Positions 1 to 5,571 of a stretch of 6,652 nucleotides of DNA are shown here, piece by piece. Made by a program: the position numbers and the translations under genes. Origin of the DNA: Streptosporangiaceae bacterium (GTDB taxonomy: Bacteria; Actinomycetota; Actinomycetes; Streptosporangiales; Streptosporangiaceae); assembly GCA_030050125.1 (NCBI GenBank), contig JASIJN010000126.1:1-6652 (forward strand), read 5' to 3'. The notes under the pieces were generated by a model. That model was not told the DNA's origin. It ran no database searches and saw only the letters and a list, made by a program, of their open reading frames with translations. How positions within the stretch are numbered: the stretch's first letter is position 1; each line of letters opens with the position of its first letter.

Positions 1-319
1 CGCCGTTCACGCCGCCGGCCTCGCGGCAGGCCGGCGAGCAGCCCAGGCACCCGTGCGCGGTGATCTGCCAGGCCTGCGCGAACGCGTCGCGCAGCACGGT
101 CGCGGCCGCCTCGCCGCGGCCGCGCTGGATCGACGGGCTGCGGGCGAACGCGTACACCACGCTCATCACGCTGCGCTGCCCTATGGTCACGTGGAAGCCG
201 GGGGAGTTCTTCAGGGCGCCCGCCAGCAGGTCCGTCCCCGAATGCGGGGCGCCGATGATGAACACCGGCTGGCGGACCTTGCGGCCGTTGACGACCAGGA
301 TGTGCGGACGAGGTGCCAT
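1..319 (-). CDS. Sulfotransferase-family protein, N-terminal part (cut by window edge)
   Basis: Reading leftward from an ATG at 317-319, an open frame runs off the left edge with 106 residues and no stop. Residues 19-36 (VFIIGAPHSGTDLLAGAL) fit the PAPS 5'-phosphosulfate-binding loop of the sulfotransferase P-loop family: beta strand, G-x-P-x-S-G-T, then a helix. Such enzymes move a sulfuryl group from PAPS to a hydroxyl or amine on a carbohydrate, lipid or small molecule; the acceptor cannot be told from this fragment. Residues 90-100 hold a cysteine cluster, C-x2-C-x3-C. Another in-frame ATG at 338-340 directly follows the GH15 stop (TGAATG) and would add seven residues; neither start has a clear ribosome-binding site. 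The gene lies just downstream of GH15 on the same strand, so it is probably co-transcribed. The 3'-phosphate-binding motif and C-terminus lie outside the window. The family call is fairly firm; the exact start is not. Confidence 0.8.
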   Translation of the reverse strand, partial: MAPRPHILVVNGRKVRQPVFIIGAPHSGTDLLAGALKNSPGFHVTIGQRSVMSVVYAFARSPSIQRGRGEAAATVLRDAFAQAWQITAHGCLGCSPACREAGGVNG

Positions 320-324
320 GGCTA

Positions 325-338
325 GCGACAAGTGTCGC
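325..338. repeat. 14-bp palindrome at the GH15/sulfotransferase junction
   Basis: GCGACA-AG-TGTCGC is a perfect 6-bp inverted repeat around a 2-bp centre. It sits between the GH15 stop (341-343) and the ATG at 317-319 of the sulfotransferase gene. It could be a protein-binding site, or a short RNA hairpin masking the downstream start. A palindrome this short can also occur by chance in several kilobases, and if translation starts at the ATG at 338-340 it is simply coding sequence. Confidence 0.3.
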
Positions 339-340
339 AT

Positions 341-2191
341 TCAGCGGGCACGCGACGCGCCTCCCGCGCCGCGACGGTTGTGGTGGCGCGCGTGGTCGTT
401 CAGGTTGAGGGCCGACTGGATAAGCGGCATGTGACTGAATGCCTGCGGAAAGTTGCCGACCTGCCGGCCGTACCGGGGGTCGTACTCCTCGCTGAGCAGG
501 CCAAGGTCATTACGCAACGTCAGCAGCCGCTCGAACAGCGCCGCCGCTTCGGCGTACCGGCCGATCAGGTGCAGGGCGTTCACCAGCCAGAAGCTGCAGG
601 CGAGGAAGGCACCCTCGGAGCCGGGGAGCCCGTCAACCTCGGCGTGGCCGCCGGAGGCGGCCGCGGGCGGCAGGGTGTACCTCAGCACCAGGCCGTCGTT
701 GGTCAGCTCGCGCGCGATGGTCTCGACCGTGGACACCACCCGCGGGTCGTCCGGGGGCAGGAACCCCACCTCGGGGATCAGCAGCACGGCGGCATCGAGT
801 TCGCTGCTGCCGTAGTACTGGGTGAACGTTCCCCGCTCGGCGTCGTAGCCCTTCTCGCACACCTCGGCGTGGATCTTGTCGCGGATCGTCCGCCACTTGT
901 CCTCCGAGCCCGGGCTGCCCAGCTCGGCGACCCTTATCGCGCGGTCGAAGGCGACCCAGGCCATCACCTTGGAGTGCACGAAGTGCCGGCGCGGGCCGCG
1001 TACCTCCCAGATGCCCTCGTCGGGCTGGTCCCAGTTCTGTTCGAGGAACTGCAGCAGCTTACGGACCAGGCTCCAGATGTGGCTGTCGAACGGCAGGCCG
1101 GCCTGCCTGCCGAGCGTGATCGCGTCGATCACCTCGCCGTACACGTCGAGCTGCAGCTGGCTGACCGCGGCGTTGCCGATCCGTACCGGGGCCGAGTTCT
1201 CGTAGCCGGGCAGCCAGTCGGCCTGCCATTCCTCGAGCCTGCGCTCACCGGCCACGCCGTACATGATCTGCACGTCGCGCGGGTCCCCGGCGATCGCCCG
1301 GCCCAGCCACTGGCGCCAGCCGAAGGCCTCGTCGGTGTAGCCGGTGCGCAGCAGCGCCTCCAGGGTGATCGTGGCATCGCGCAGCCAGCAGTAGCGGTAG
1401 TCCCAGTTGCGTACCCCGCCGATGTCCTCGGGCAGCGAGGTCGTCGCGGCGGCCACGATGCCGCCGGTCGGGGCGTAGGTCAGCGCCTTGAGCGTGATCA
1501 GCGACCGGATCACGGAGTCCCGGTACTCACCCCGGTAGGTGCACTTGGCCACCCAGCCGGCCCAGAACTTCCGGGTCACCTCCAGCGCCTCGAAGGCGTC
1601 GACCTCGGGCGGCGCGCCGAGGTGCGAGGGCGTCCAGGAGATCACGAACGGGACCCGCTCGCCGGCCCGGACCGTGAAGCTCGCCTCGTGCGCCATGTTG
1701 TGGCCGATCAGCCTGACCGGGGTGCGCAGCCAGACCGAGTTGGGCCCGGCCACGGCGACGACGGCGTGATCGATGCGGCGCACCCAGGGCATGACCTTGC
1801 CGTAGTCGAACCGCAGCCGCCACACGCACTCCATCTCGACCGCGCCGCGCACCCCTTCCACGATCCGGACCAGGACCGGCTCCTCGTCGCGGCGCGGCGG
1901 CATGAAGTCGATGACCCGCACGGTGCCGCCCATGGTCTGCCACTCGGTCTCCAGGATCAGCGTGTCGTCCTGGTAGCCGCGGGTGACCTGGCCCCGGCGC
2001 GATGGCGGGCCCTCGGCCGCGGTCGGGCTGATCCGCCAGTGGCCGTTATGCTCGTCGCCGAGCAGCGCGGCCAGGCAGGCCGGCGAGTCGAAGCGCGGGA
2101 CGCACAGCCAGTCCACCGAGCCGTCGCGGCTGATCAGGGCCGCCGACTGCATATCCCCGACGATCGCGTAGTCCTCGATGAGCGCGGCCAC
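341..2191 (-). CDS. Glycoside hydrolase family 15 protein (trehalase/glucoamylase-type)
   Basis: A 616-residue protein, full length for actinobacterial GH15 enzymes. The N-terminal trehalase-like domain opens with IEDYAIVGDMQSAALIS and SVDWLCVPRFDSP (about 5-37). The (alpha/alpha)6 catalytic domain covers about 215-600 with RNWDYRYCWLRDA (261-273), DEGIWEVRG (391-399; E396 fits the general acid) and GSEGAFLACSFW (524-535; E526 fits the general base). Both catalytic acids are present, so it should be active. The family releases glucose from alpha-glucosides; close actinobacterial relatives, including the mycobacterial GH15 trehalase, hydrolyse trehalose, so trehalase is as likely as glucoamylase. 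No signal peptide is seen, so it is probably cytoplasmic. I chose the GTG at 2189-2191 because GGAGGG lies 4 nt upstream and the protein then begins where the family does. The frame stays open to 2488, but that extension runs antisense through the lipoprotein gene and has no family-like sequence. A GTG at 2210-2212 is a weaker alternative. Confidence 0.93.
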   Translation of the reverse strand: MAALIEDYAIVGDMQSAALISRDGSVDWLCVPRFDSPACLAALLGDEHNGHWRISPTAAEGPPSRRGQVTRGYQDDTLILETEWQTMGGTVRVIDFMPPRRDEEPVLVRIVEGVRGAVEMECVWRLRFDYGKVMPWVRRIDHAVVAVAGPNSVWLRTPVRLIGHNMAHEASFTVRAGERVPFVISWTPSHLGAPPEVDAFEALEVTRKFWAGWVAKCTYRGEYRDSVIRSLITLKALTYAPTGGIVAAATTSLPEDIGGVRNWDYRYCWLRDATITLEALLRTGYTDEAFGWRQWLGRAIAGDPRDVQIMYGVAGERRLEEWQADWLPGYENSAPVRIGNAAVSQLQLDVYGEVIDAITLGRQAGLPFDSHIWSLVRKLLQFLEQNWDQPDEGIWEVRGPRRHFVHSKVMAWVAFDRAIRVAELGSPGSEDKWRTIRDKIHAEVCEKGYDAERGTFTQYYGSSELDAAVLLIPEVGFLPPDDPRVVSTVETIARELTNDGLVLRYTLPPAAASGGHAEVDGLPGSEGAFLACSFWLVNALHLIGRYAEAAALFERLLTLRNDLGLLSEEYDPRYGRQVGNFPQAFSHMPLIQSALNLNDHARHHNRRGAGGASRAR

Positions 2192-2195
2192 CGAT

Positions 2196-2201
2196 CCCTC
2201 C
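2196..2201 (-). promoter_or_regulatory. Shine-Dalgarno site of the GH15 gene
   Basis: On the minus strand GGAGGG lies 4 nt before the GTG at 2189-2191. It is one of the two good Shine-Dalgarno matches I found in the window, and it decides the GH15 start against the upstream TTG (2201-2203) and GTG (2210-2212). Confidence 0.65.
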
Positions 2202-2212
2202 AAGGGGGGCAC

Positions 2213-2218
2213 TAGGCT
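2213..2218 (+). promoter_or_regulatory. Putative -10 element (TAGGCT) of the lipoprotein gene, leaderless arrangement
   Basis: TAGGCT fits the actinobacterial TANNNT -10 pattern and ends 7 nt before the GTG at 2226. That is the spacing expected when transcription starts at or next to the start codon. No Shine-Dalgarno sequence precedes that GTG, which fits a leaderless mRNA. I see no convincing -35. This is inferred from pattern and spacing only. Confidence 0.35.
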
Positions 2219-2225
2219 GACAGGC

Positions 2226-2603
2226 GTGCCAGAGTCTAGCCGGGTCGTCGTCCGTGCCCGCGGGTCTGCCGCGGTTGCCGCGGTCGGCGCCGCGCTGGTG
2301 CTCGCCGTCGCCGGGTGCGCCAAGTTCGATGCCGCCCTCGGCCAGCAGTGGGCCACGGTGAGCTTCAAGCCGGATACCTCGATCTCCACGATGCTCCAGG
2401 TGCGCGAGGCCTGCTCGCACATCCCCAACGTGCAGGCGGAGATGCTGCCGAAGCAGCAGAACGAGATCACCATGAACGGGGCGATCACCTACCGCACCGA
2501 CAACGCCAGCGACGCCAACCTGGCCCAGCTGCAGCAGTGCCTGCAGCGGTACCCGTCGGTGGCCGGGATCGACTTCGAGGACTCGGGCGACTCCGGCGGC
2601 TGA
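2226..2603 (+). CDS. Small lipoprotein of unknown function
   Basis: A 125-residue protein with a clear lipoprotein signal: a basic start (arginines at 6, 10 and 12), a hydrophobic stretch at about 14-29, and lipobox LAVAGC with the lipidated cysteine at 31. The mature part (about 94 residues) should be anchored outside the membrane. It holds two further cysteines (C63 in VREAC, C105 in LQQC) and an alternation of predicted strands and helices (ATVSFKP, a helix over about 54-65, AITYRTD, a helix over about 96-109, AGIDFED) that suggests a small alpha/beta, ferredoxin-like fold. The last residues are acidic and glycine-rich. I do not recognise the family. The GTG start was chosen because it gives a normal signal peptide and follows a -10-like TAGGCT at leaderless spacing; the upstream ATG at 2178 would overlap the GH15 start. 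It is divergent from GH15 and separated from the ABC genes by a hairpin, so it is probably monocistronic. Confidence 0.82.
   Translation: MPESSRVVVRARGSAAVAAVGAALVLAVAGCAKFDAALGQQWATVSFKPDTSISTMLQVREACSHIPNVQAEMLPKQQNEITMNGAITYRTDNASDANLAQLQQCLQRYPSVAGIDFEDSGDSGG
2233..2238 (-). promoter_or_regulatory. Putative -10 element (TAGACT) for GH15
   Basis: On the minus strand TAGACT matches TANNNT. It would start transcription near 2225, giving a leader of about 35 nt that carries the GGAGGG site before the GH15 GTG. It lies inside the first codons of the lipoprotein gene, so the two divergent promoters would overlap. No -35 is recognisable. Confidence 0.2.
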
Positions 2604-2622
2604 GCGCCGTGGCCGCGGCGCT
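2603..2622 (+). terminator. GC-rich hairpin after the lipoprotein gene
   Basis: AGCGCCG (2603-2609) and CGGCGCT (2616-2622) form a perfect 7-bp stem with a 6-nt loop, beginning at the last base of the stop codon; two G-T pairs could extend it. No T-tract follows, which is common for actinobacterial terminators but weakens the call. Its position, directly between the lipoprotein gene and the ABC operon, supports a terminator role. Confidence 0.45.
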
Positions 2623-2631
2623 TGCCGCGAT

Positions 2632-2720
2632 TATGGGCAAAAGCCTGTAAAATGTGATAGAAAGGCTTTATCAGTATGCCTACTATTACGATCGGAAACA
2701 ACAAGACTATGACAAGCGGA
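2632..2720 (+). promoter_or_regulatory. AT-rich control region of the ABC importer operon with overlapping inverted repeats
   Basis: This stretch is far more AT-rich than the rest of the window. It holds two inverted repeats that share bases. Repeat A pairs AAAGCCT (2640-2646) with AGGCTTT (2663-2669). Repeat B is TGATA (2655-2659) and TATCA (2669-2673), extended inward by one G-T and one A-T pair. Repeat B is a plausible operator (TGATA-N9-TATCA). TACTAT (2681-2686) is a possible -10 element, leaving a leader of roughly 35 nt before the ATG at 2727. As RNA, the two hairpins would exclude each other. No known riboswitch was recognised. The promoter location is inferred. Confidence 0.42.
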
Positions 2721-2726
2721 CGGACG

Positions 2727-3782
2727 ATGAAAAGGGCCCTGATCGCCGGGGGGATCGCCGCGGTGACCGCGCTGGCCGCCGGATGCGGTTCGTCCGGCTC
2801 GTCGGGCACCTCGGCCGGCTCGGCCAAGTCCCCGGCGCCGGTCACGCTCCGGCTCGGGTTCCTCGAGAACATCACCCACGCCAGCGCGCTGGTCGGGATC
2901 AGGGAAGGCTTCTTCACCAAGAACCTGGGCAGCAACGTGACGCTGAAGCTGTACCCGTTCAGCACCGGGACCGAGGAGGCCACCGCGCTGCTGGCCGGCC
3001 AGCTCGACGCGGCCTACGTCGGGCCGAACCCGGCCATCAAGGCCTGGCAGTCCTCGGACGGCAAGCTGATCAAGGTGATCTCTGGCTCGGCGTCCGGCGG
3101 CGCCGAACTGGTGGTGAAGAAGAGCATCACCTCGGCGGCCCAGCTCAAAGGCCAGAAGCTGGCGTCGCCCTCGCTCGGCAACACGCAGGACGTGTCGCTG
3201 CGCTACTGGCTCGAGACGCAGGGCCTGACCACGAGCCCGACCGGCGGCGGCGACGTGCCGATCACCCCGATCACGCCCAATTCCGACGCGGTGCTGGCGT
3301 TCGAGTCCGGGTCGATCGCGGGCGGCTGGGAGCCCGCGCCGTACGACGCGGAGATGCTCGCCGTCGGCGGCCACGCGCTGGTCAACGAGGCCAGCCTGTG
3401 GCCTGGCAACCAGTTCGTCACCACCGAGCTTGTCGCGACGCAGCCTTTCATCGCGGCGCATCCGACGGTCATCGACGGGCTGCTCGAGGGGCAGATCGAG
3501 GCGAACAGCTTTATCAACAGCGACAGGCCGGCCGCCGAGGCGGCCGCGAACGCCGAGCTCGAGGCGGTGAGCGGCAAGGCCCTCAAGGCGAGCATCCTCA
3601 CCGCGTCGTTCGCCCAGGTGACGTTCACGAACGACCCGATCGCGTCGTCGCTGGTCACCGACGCCCAGCACGCCATCGCCCTCGGCCTGCTGAAGCCGGT
3701 GTCCGACCTGACCGCGATCTACGACCTCGGGCCGCTCAACAAGCTCCTGGCCGCGGACGGCCAGCAACAGGTGAGTTCGTGA
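2727..3782 (+). CDS. ABC transporter substrate-binding lipoprotein, sulfonate/nitrate/taurine type
   Basis: A 351-residue protein with a lipoprotein signal (MKRALIAGG..., lipobox LAAGC, lipidated C20), then a Ser/Gly-rich linker (21-37). The mature domain is the periplasmic-binding-protein type II fold of the SsuA/TauA/NrtA group: LRLGFLENITHASALVGIREGFF (split at about 41-63), GQLDAAYVGPNPAI (91-104), SLGNTQDVSLRYWL (149-162), FESGSIAGGWEPAPY (192-206) and LWPGNQFVTTEL (224-235). Full-length and intact. It should capture a small sulfonate or similar anion outside the membrane and pass it to the permease. I chose the ATG at 2727 because it gives a compact signal peptide and has a weak purine-rich site (GGACGG) upstream; the ATGs at 2676 and 2709 would add up to 17 residues coded in AT-rich leader sequence. 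It is first of three transporter genes, 16 bp before the ATPase. The substrate is inferred from family resemblance and could be nitrate, taurine or another organic anion. Confidence 0.93.
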   Translation: MKRALIAGGIAAVTALAAGCGSSGSSGTSAGSAKSPAPVTLRLGFLENITHASALVGIREGFFTKNLGSNVTLKLYPFSTGTEEATALLAGQLDAAYVGPNPAIKAWQSSDGKLIKVISGSASGGAELVVKKSITSAAQLKGQKLASPSLGNTQDVSLRYWLETQGLTTSPTGGGDVPITPITPNSDAVLAFESGSIAGGWEPAPYDAEMLAVGGHALVNEASLWPGNQFVTTELVATQPFIAAHPTVIDGLLEGQIEANSFINSDRPAAEAAANAELEAVSGKALKASILTASFAQVTFTNDPIASSLVTDAQHAIALGLLKPVSDLTAIYDLGPLNKLLAADGQQQVSS

Positions 3783-3798
3783 GCGCCGTCAGCCGCTG

Positions 3799-4578
3799 AT
3801 GGCATGGGCACCGGGGCCGGCGGATTCGGCAGGCCGCCAGGCGGCGGTTCGGCTGGCCGGCGTGTCCAAGCGTTACGGGTCCAGGTCGGCCGGCCTGCTC
3901 GCCCTGGACCGGGTGTCGCTCACGGTCGGCCGTGGGGAGTTCGTCTGCCTGATCGGGGCGTCCGGCTGCGGGAAGAGCACGCTGCTGTCCCTGGTCGCCG
4001 GCCTGGACTCGGCCACCGCCGGCGAGGTGGCGGTCGGCGGCCGGGTGGCGATGATGTTCCAGGAGCCAGGGCTGCTGCCGTGGCTGACGTCGGCCGGCAA
4101 CATAGAGCTGGCGCTGCGGGCCAGGAAGGTCCCGCGGGCGGACCGGCGGCACCGCACCGCCGAGCTGCTGAAGCTGGTGCGGCTCGACGGCTTCGGCGGG
4201 AAGCGGCCGCACGAGCTCTCCGGCGGCATGCGGCAGCGGGTCGCGCTGGCCCGGGCCCTGGCCCAGGACGCCGACGTGCTGCTGATGGACGAGCCGTTCG
4301 GCGCCCTCGACGCCCTGACCCGCGACCTGCTGCACGATGAGCTTGACCGCATCTGCGCCGAGCAGACCCTCACGGTCCTGTTCGTGACCCACAACGTCAG
4401 GGAGGCGGTCAGGCTCGGCAACCGGGTCGTCGTGCTCAGCAGCAGGCCCGGGCGGGTCATCGACGAGTACCGGGTGCCGGATGACTGGCCGCGCGGGATC
4501 AACACGGCGCAGACCGCCGGACTGGCCGGCACCATTACCGAACGGCTGCGCGAGGAGATGGGGCGGCATGGCAACTGA
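3799..4578 (+). CDS. ABC transporter ATP-binding protein, SsuB/TauB/NrtD type
   Basis: A 259-residue ATPase with every motif intact: Walker A GASGCGKST (53-61), Q-loop glutamine in MMFQEP (Q88), signature LSGGMRQRVALARAL (140-154), Walker B LLMDEPFGALDALT (161-174, with D164 and catalytic E165) and H-loop VTHNVREA (H198). EPGLLPWLTSAGNIELAL right after the Q-loop is typical of the nitrate/sulfonate/taurine importer branch. It should bind to the cytoplasmic side of the permease and power uptake. The ATG at 3799 follows the binding-protein stop by 16 bp with no clear Shine-Dalgarno site; translation is probably coupled to the upstream gene. The extra 15 or so residues before the first beta strand (AVRLAGVSKRYG) are not conserved in the family, so a slightly later start is possible. 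The 3' end overlaps the permease gene by 11 bp. Confidence 0.95.
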   Translation: MAWAPGPADSAGRQAAVRLAGVSKRYGSRSAGLLALDRVSLTVGRGEFVCLIGASGCGKSTLLSLVAGLDSATAGEVAVGGRVAMMFQEPGLLPWLTSAGNIELALRARKVPRADRRHRTAELLKLVRLDGFGGKRPHELSGGMRQRVALARALAQDADVLLMDEPFGALDALTRDLLHDELDRICAEQTLTVLFVTHNVREAVRLGNRVVVLSSRPGRVIDEYRVPDDWPRGINTAQTAGLAGTITERLREEMGRHGN

Positions 4579-5434
4579 CCGGGCGCTGCACGGACTGGAC
4601 CAGCTGGAACTCCAGTCGGACCAGGGCGGTGCCGGACGCGGTAGGTTCGCCCGCCAGGCCTGGGCGGCCGCGTGGCCGAAGCTGCTGGCGATCGCCCTGG
4701 TCCTGGCCGTCTGGGAGCTGGTCGCCCTGACCGGCTGGAAGCACTACGTGCTCGAAGGCCCCGCCCCCGTGCTCTCGAATCTTTACCGTCAGCTGCTGCA
4801 TGGCCAGCTGTGGGGCAGCATCGGGGAAACCCTGCAGACGGCCGCCGTCGGCTACGGGGTGGCCCTGATCATCGGCTCGGCCGCCGGGCTGCTCGTGGCG
4901 CGGATCCCGCCGCTGCGGGCGGCCGTCGGCTCGGTCATCACCGGCCTGCAGACCATGCCGTCGATCGCCTGGGTGCCGTTCGCGATCGTCATTTTCGGCG
5001 AGAACTACCAGGCGATCCTGTTCGTGGTCGTCCTCGGCGCAGCGCCCTCGATAGCGAACGGGCTGATCACCGGCGTTGACTACACCCCGCCGTTGCTGCT
5101 GCGAGCGGGCAAGACCATGGGCCTGCGTGGCTTCGCGCTCTACCGGTACCTGGTCCTGCCCGCCTCCTTGCCCGCGTACGTGGCCGGGATGAAGCAGGGC
5201 TGGGCATTCGCCTGGCGCAGCCTCATGGCCGGCGAGATCGTCGTTCCGATCGTCGGCCAGTTCTCGATCGGCCAGGCGCTCAGCGTGGACCAGCAGAACC
5301 TCGACTTCACCAGCACGTCCTCGATCCTGATCGTGATCCTGGTCATCGGGGTGGTGGCGGATGCCCTCTTCTCCCACGCCGACCAGGCGATCCGCCGCCG
5401 CCGAGGCCTGCTGCCCGCTGACGCCCGAGGCTGA
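4568..5434 (+). CDS. ABC transporter permease, SsuC/TauC/NrtB type
   Basis: A 288-residue inner-membrane protein of the binding-protein-dependent permease family. After a cytoplasmic N-terminus of about 36 residues come about six membrane segments (roughly 37-55, 91-111, 117-143, 147-168, 201-224 and 251-269). The cytoplasmic EAA-type coupling loop reads LLRAGKTMGLRGFALYRYLV followed by LP (177-198), with the conserved glycine at 185. LQTMPSIAWVPFAI (127-140) and WRSLMAGEI (216-224) are family hallmarks of the sulfonate/taurine branch. It should form the channel as a dimer with two ATPase subunits. I chose the ATG at 4568, which overlaps the ATPase gene by 11 bp (stop at 4576-4578) and has purine-rich GAGGAG and GGGG upstream. 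The frame is open back to an ATG at 4481, but that extension is translated ATPase coding sequence and does not resemble a permease. It is the last gene of the operon; the next gene is convergent. Confidence 0.94.
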   Translation: MATDRALHGLDQLELQSDQGGAGRGRFARQAWAAAWPKLLAIALVLAVWELVALTGWKHYVLEGPAPVLSNLYRQLLHGQLWGSIGETLQTAAVGYGVALIIGSAAGLLVARIPPLRAAVGSVITGLQTMPSIAWVPFAIVIFGENYQAILFVVVLGAAPSIANGLITGVDYTPPLLLRAGKTMGLRGFALYRYLVLPASLPAYVAGMKQGWAFAWRSLMAGEIVVPIVGQFSIGQALSVDQQNLDFTSTSSILIVILVIGVVADALFSHADQAIRRRRGLLPADARG

Positions 5435-5466
5435 TTCGGAACGCGCCGGACCGGGGCTCGACCGGC

Positions 5467-5568
5467 TCACAGCGGCAGGTTGTCGTGCCGGTTCCGGCCG
5501 ATGGCGAACCAGTGCACGCCGTATGCGGTGAACGCGGGCGCGGCCAGCGGCGGGAACGGGGGTGTCAC
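5467..5568 (-). other. Protein-like 33-codon stretch, possible micro-gene or gene remnant
   Basis: On the minus strand, directly after the TAG stop of the FMN reductase gene and in the same frame, an open stretch begins at a GTG (5566-5568) and ends at TGA (5467-5469). It would encode 33 residues, including AFTAYGVHWFAIGRNRHDN. The aromatic-rich core looks more like a conserved protein end than random high-GC translation, and its codons are G/C-ending. It has no separate ribosome-binding site. It may be the degraded C-terminus of a lost gene, a micro-protein, a readthrough extension, or chance. I do not recognise a family with any certainty. Confidence 0.22.
5490..5510. terminator. Possible terminator hairpin between convergent genes
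   Basis: GGTTC (5490-5494) pairs with GAACC (5506-5510). Inside it GCC (5497-5499) pairs with GGC (5503-5505) around a 3-nt loop, with a 2-nt bulge on one side. It is symmetrical enough to work in both directions between the permease and the FMN reductase. No T-tract is present, and it overlaps the protein-like stretch at 5467-5568, so the call is weak. Confidence 0.25.
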
Positions 5569-5571
5569 ACG

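Larger units (their letters stand above)
5435..5571. other. Convergent intergenic region
   Basis: 137 bp lie between the permease stop and the stop of the convergent FMN reductase gene. The region contains a weak inverted repeat (GCCGG 5445-5449 with CCGGC 5462-5466, 12-nt loop), a better hairpin at 5490-5510, and a protein-like minus-strand stretch at 5467-5568. No promoter, RNA gene or repeat is recognised. Confidence 0.6.

Noticed and set aside
332..2215. A 627-codon plus-strand open frame across the GH15 gene
   Set aside because: It is antisense to a gene with intact catalytic motifs. Its translation is repetitive in His, Arg, Gly, Pro and Val, as expected from the complement of a high-GC gene, and no domain is visible.
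2192..2488. N-terminal extension of GH15 up to an ATG at 2488
   Set aside because: The added 99 residues run antisense through the lipoprotein gene and do not resemble GH15 N-termini. A good Shine-Dalgarno site precedes the GTG at 2189-2191.
2676..2726. Longer N-terminus of the binding protein from the ATG at 2676
   Set aside because: It would put 17 polar residues before a compact lipoprotein signal and is coded in the AT-rich leader containing the inverted repeats and a -10-like element.
2631..3767. Long open frames on both strands (2631-3767 minus, 2654-3799 plus) over the binding-protein gene
   Set aside because: Both are Arg/Gly-rich translations without motifs, while the frame from 2727 has a lipobox and clear SsuA-like sequence.
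4481..4567. Longer N-terminus of the permease from the ATG at 4481
   Set aside because: These codons are the out-of-frame 3' end of the ATPase gene, and the resulting peptide is unlike permease N-termini.
3736..5470. Minus-strand open frames opposite the ATPase and permease (3736-4569, 3873-4574, 4535-5470)
   Set aside because: They are shadows of genes with intact Walker, signature and EAA-type motifs. Their compositions are biased, with no recognisable domains.
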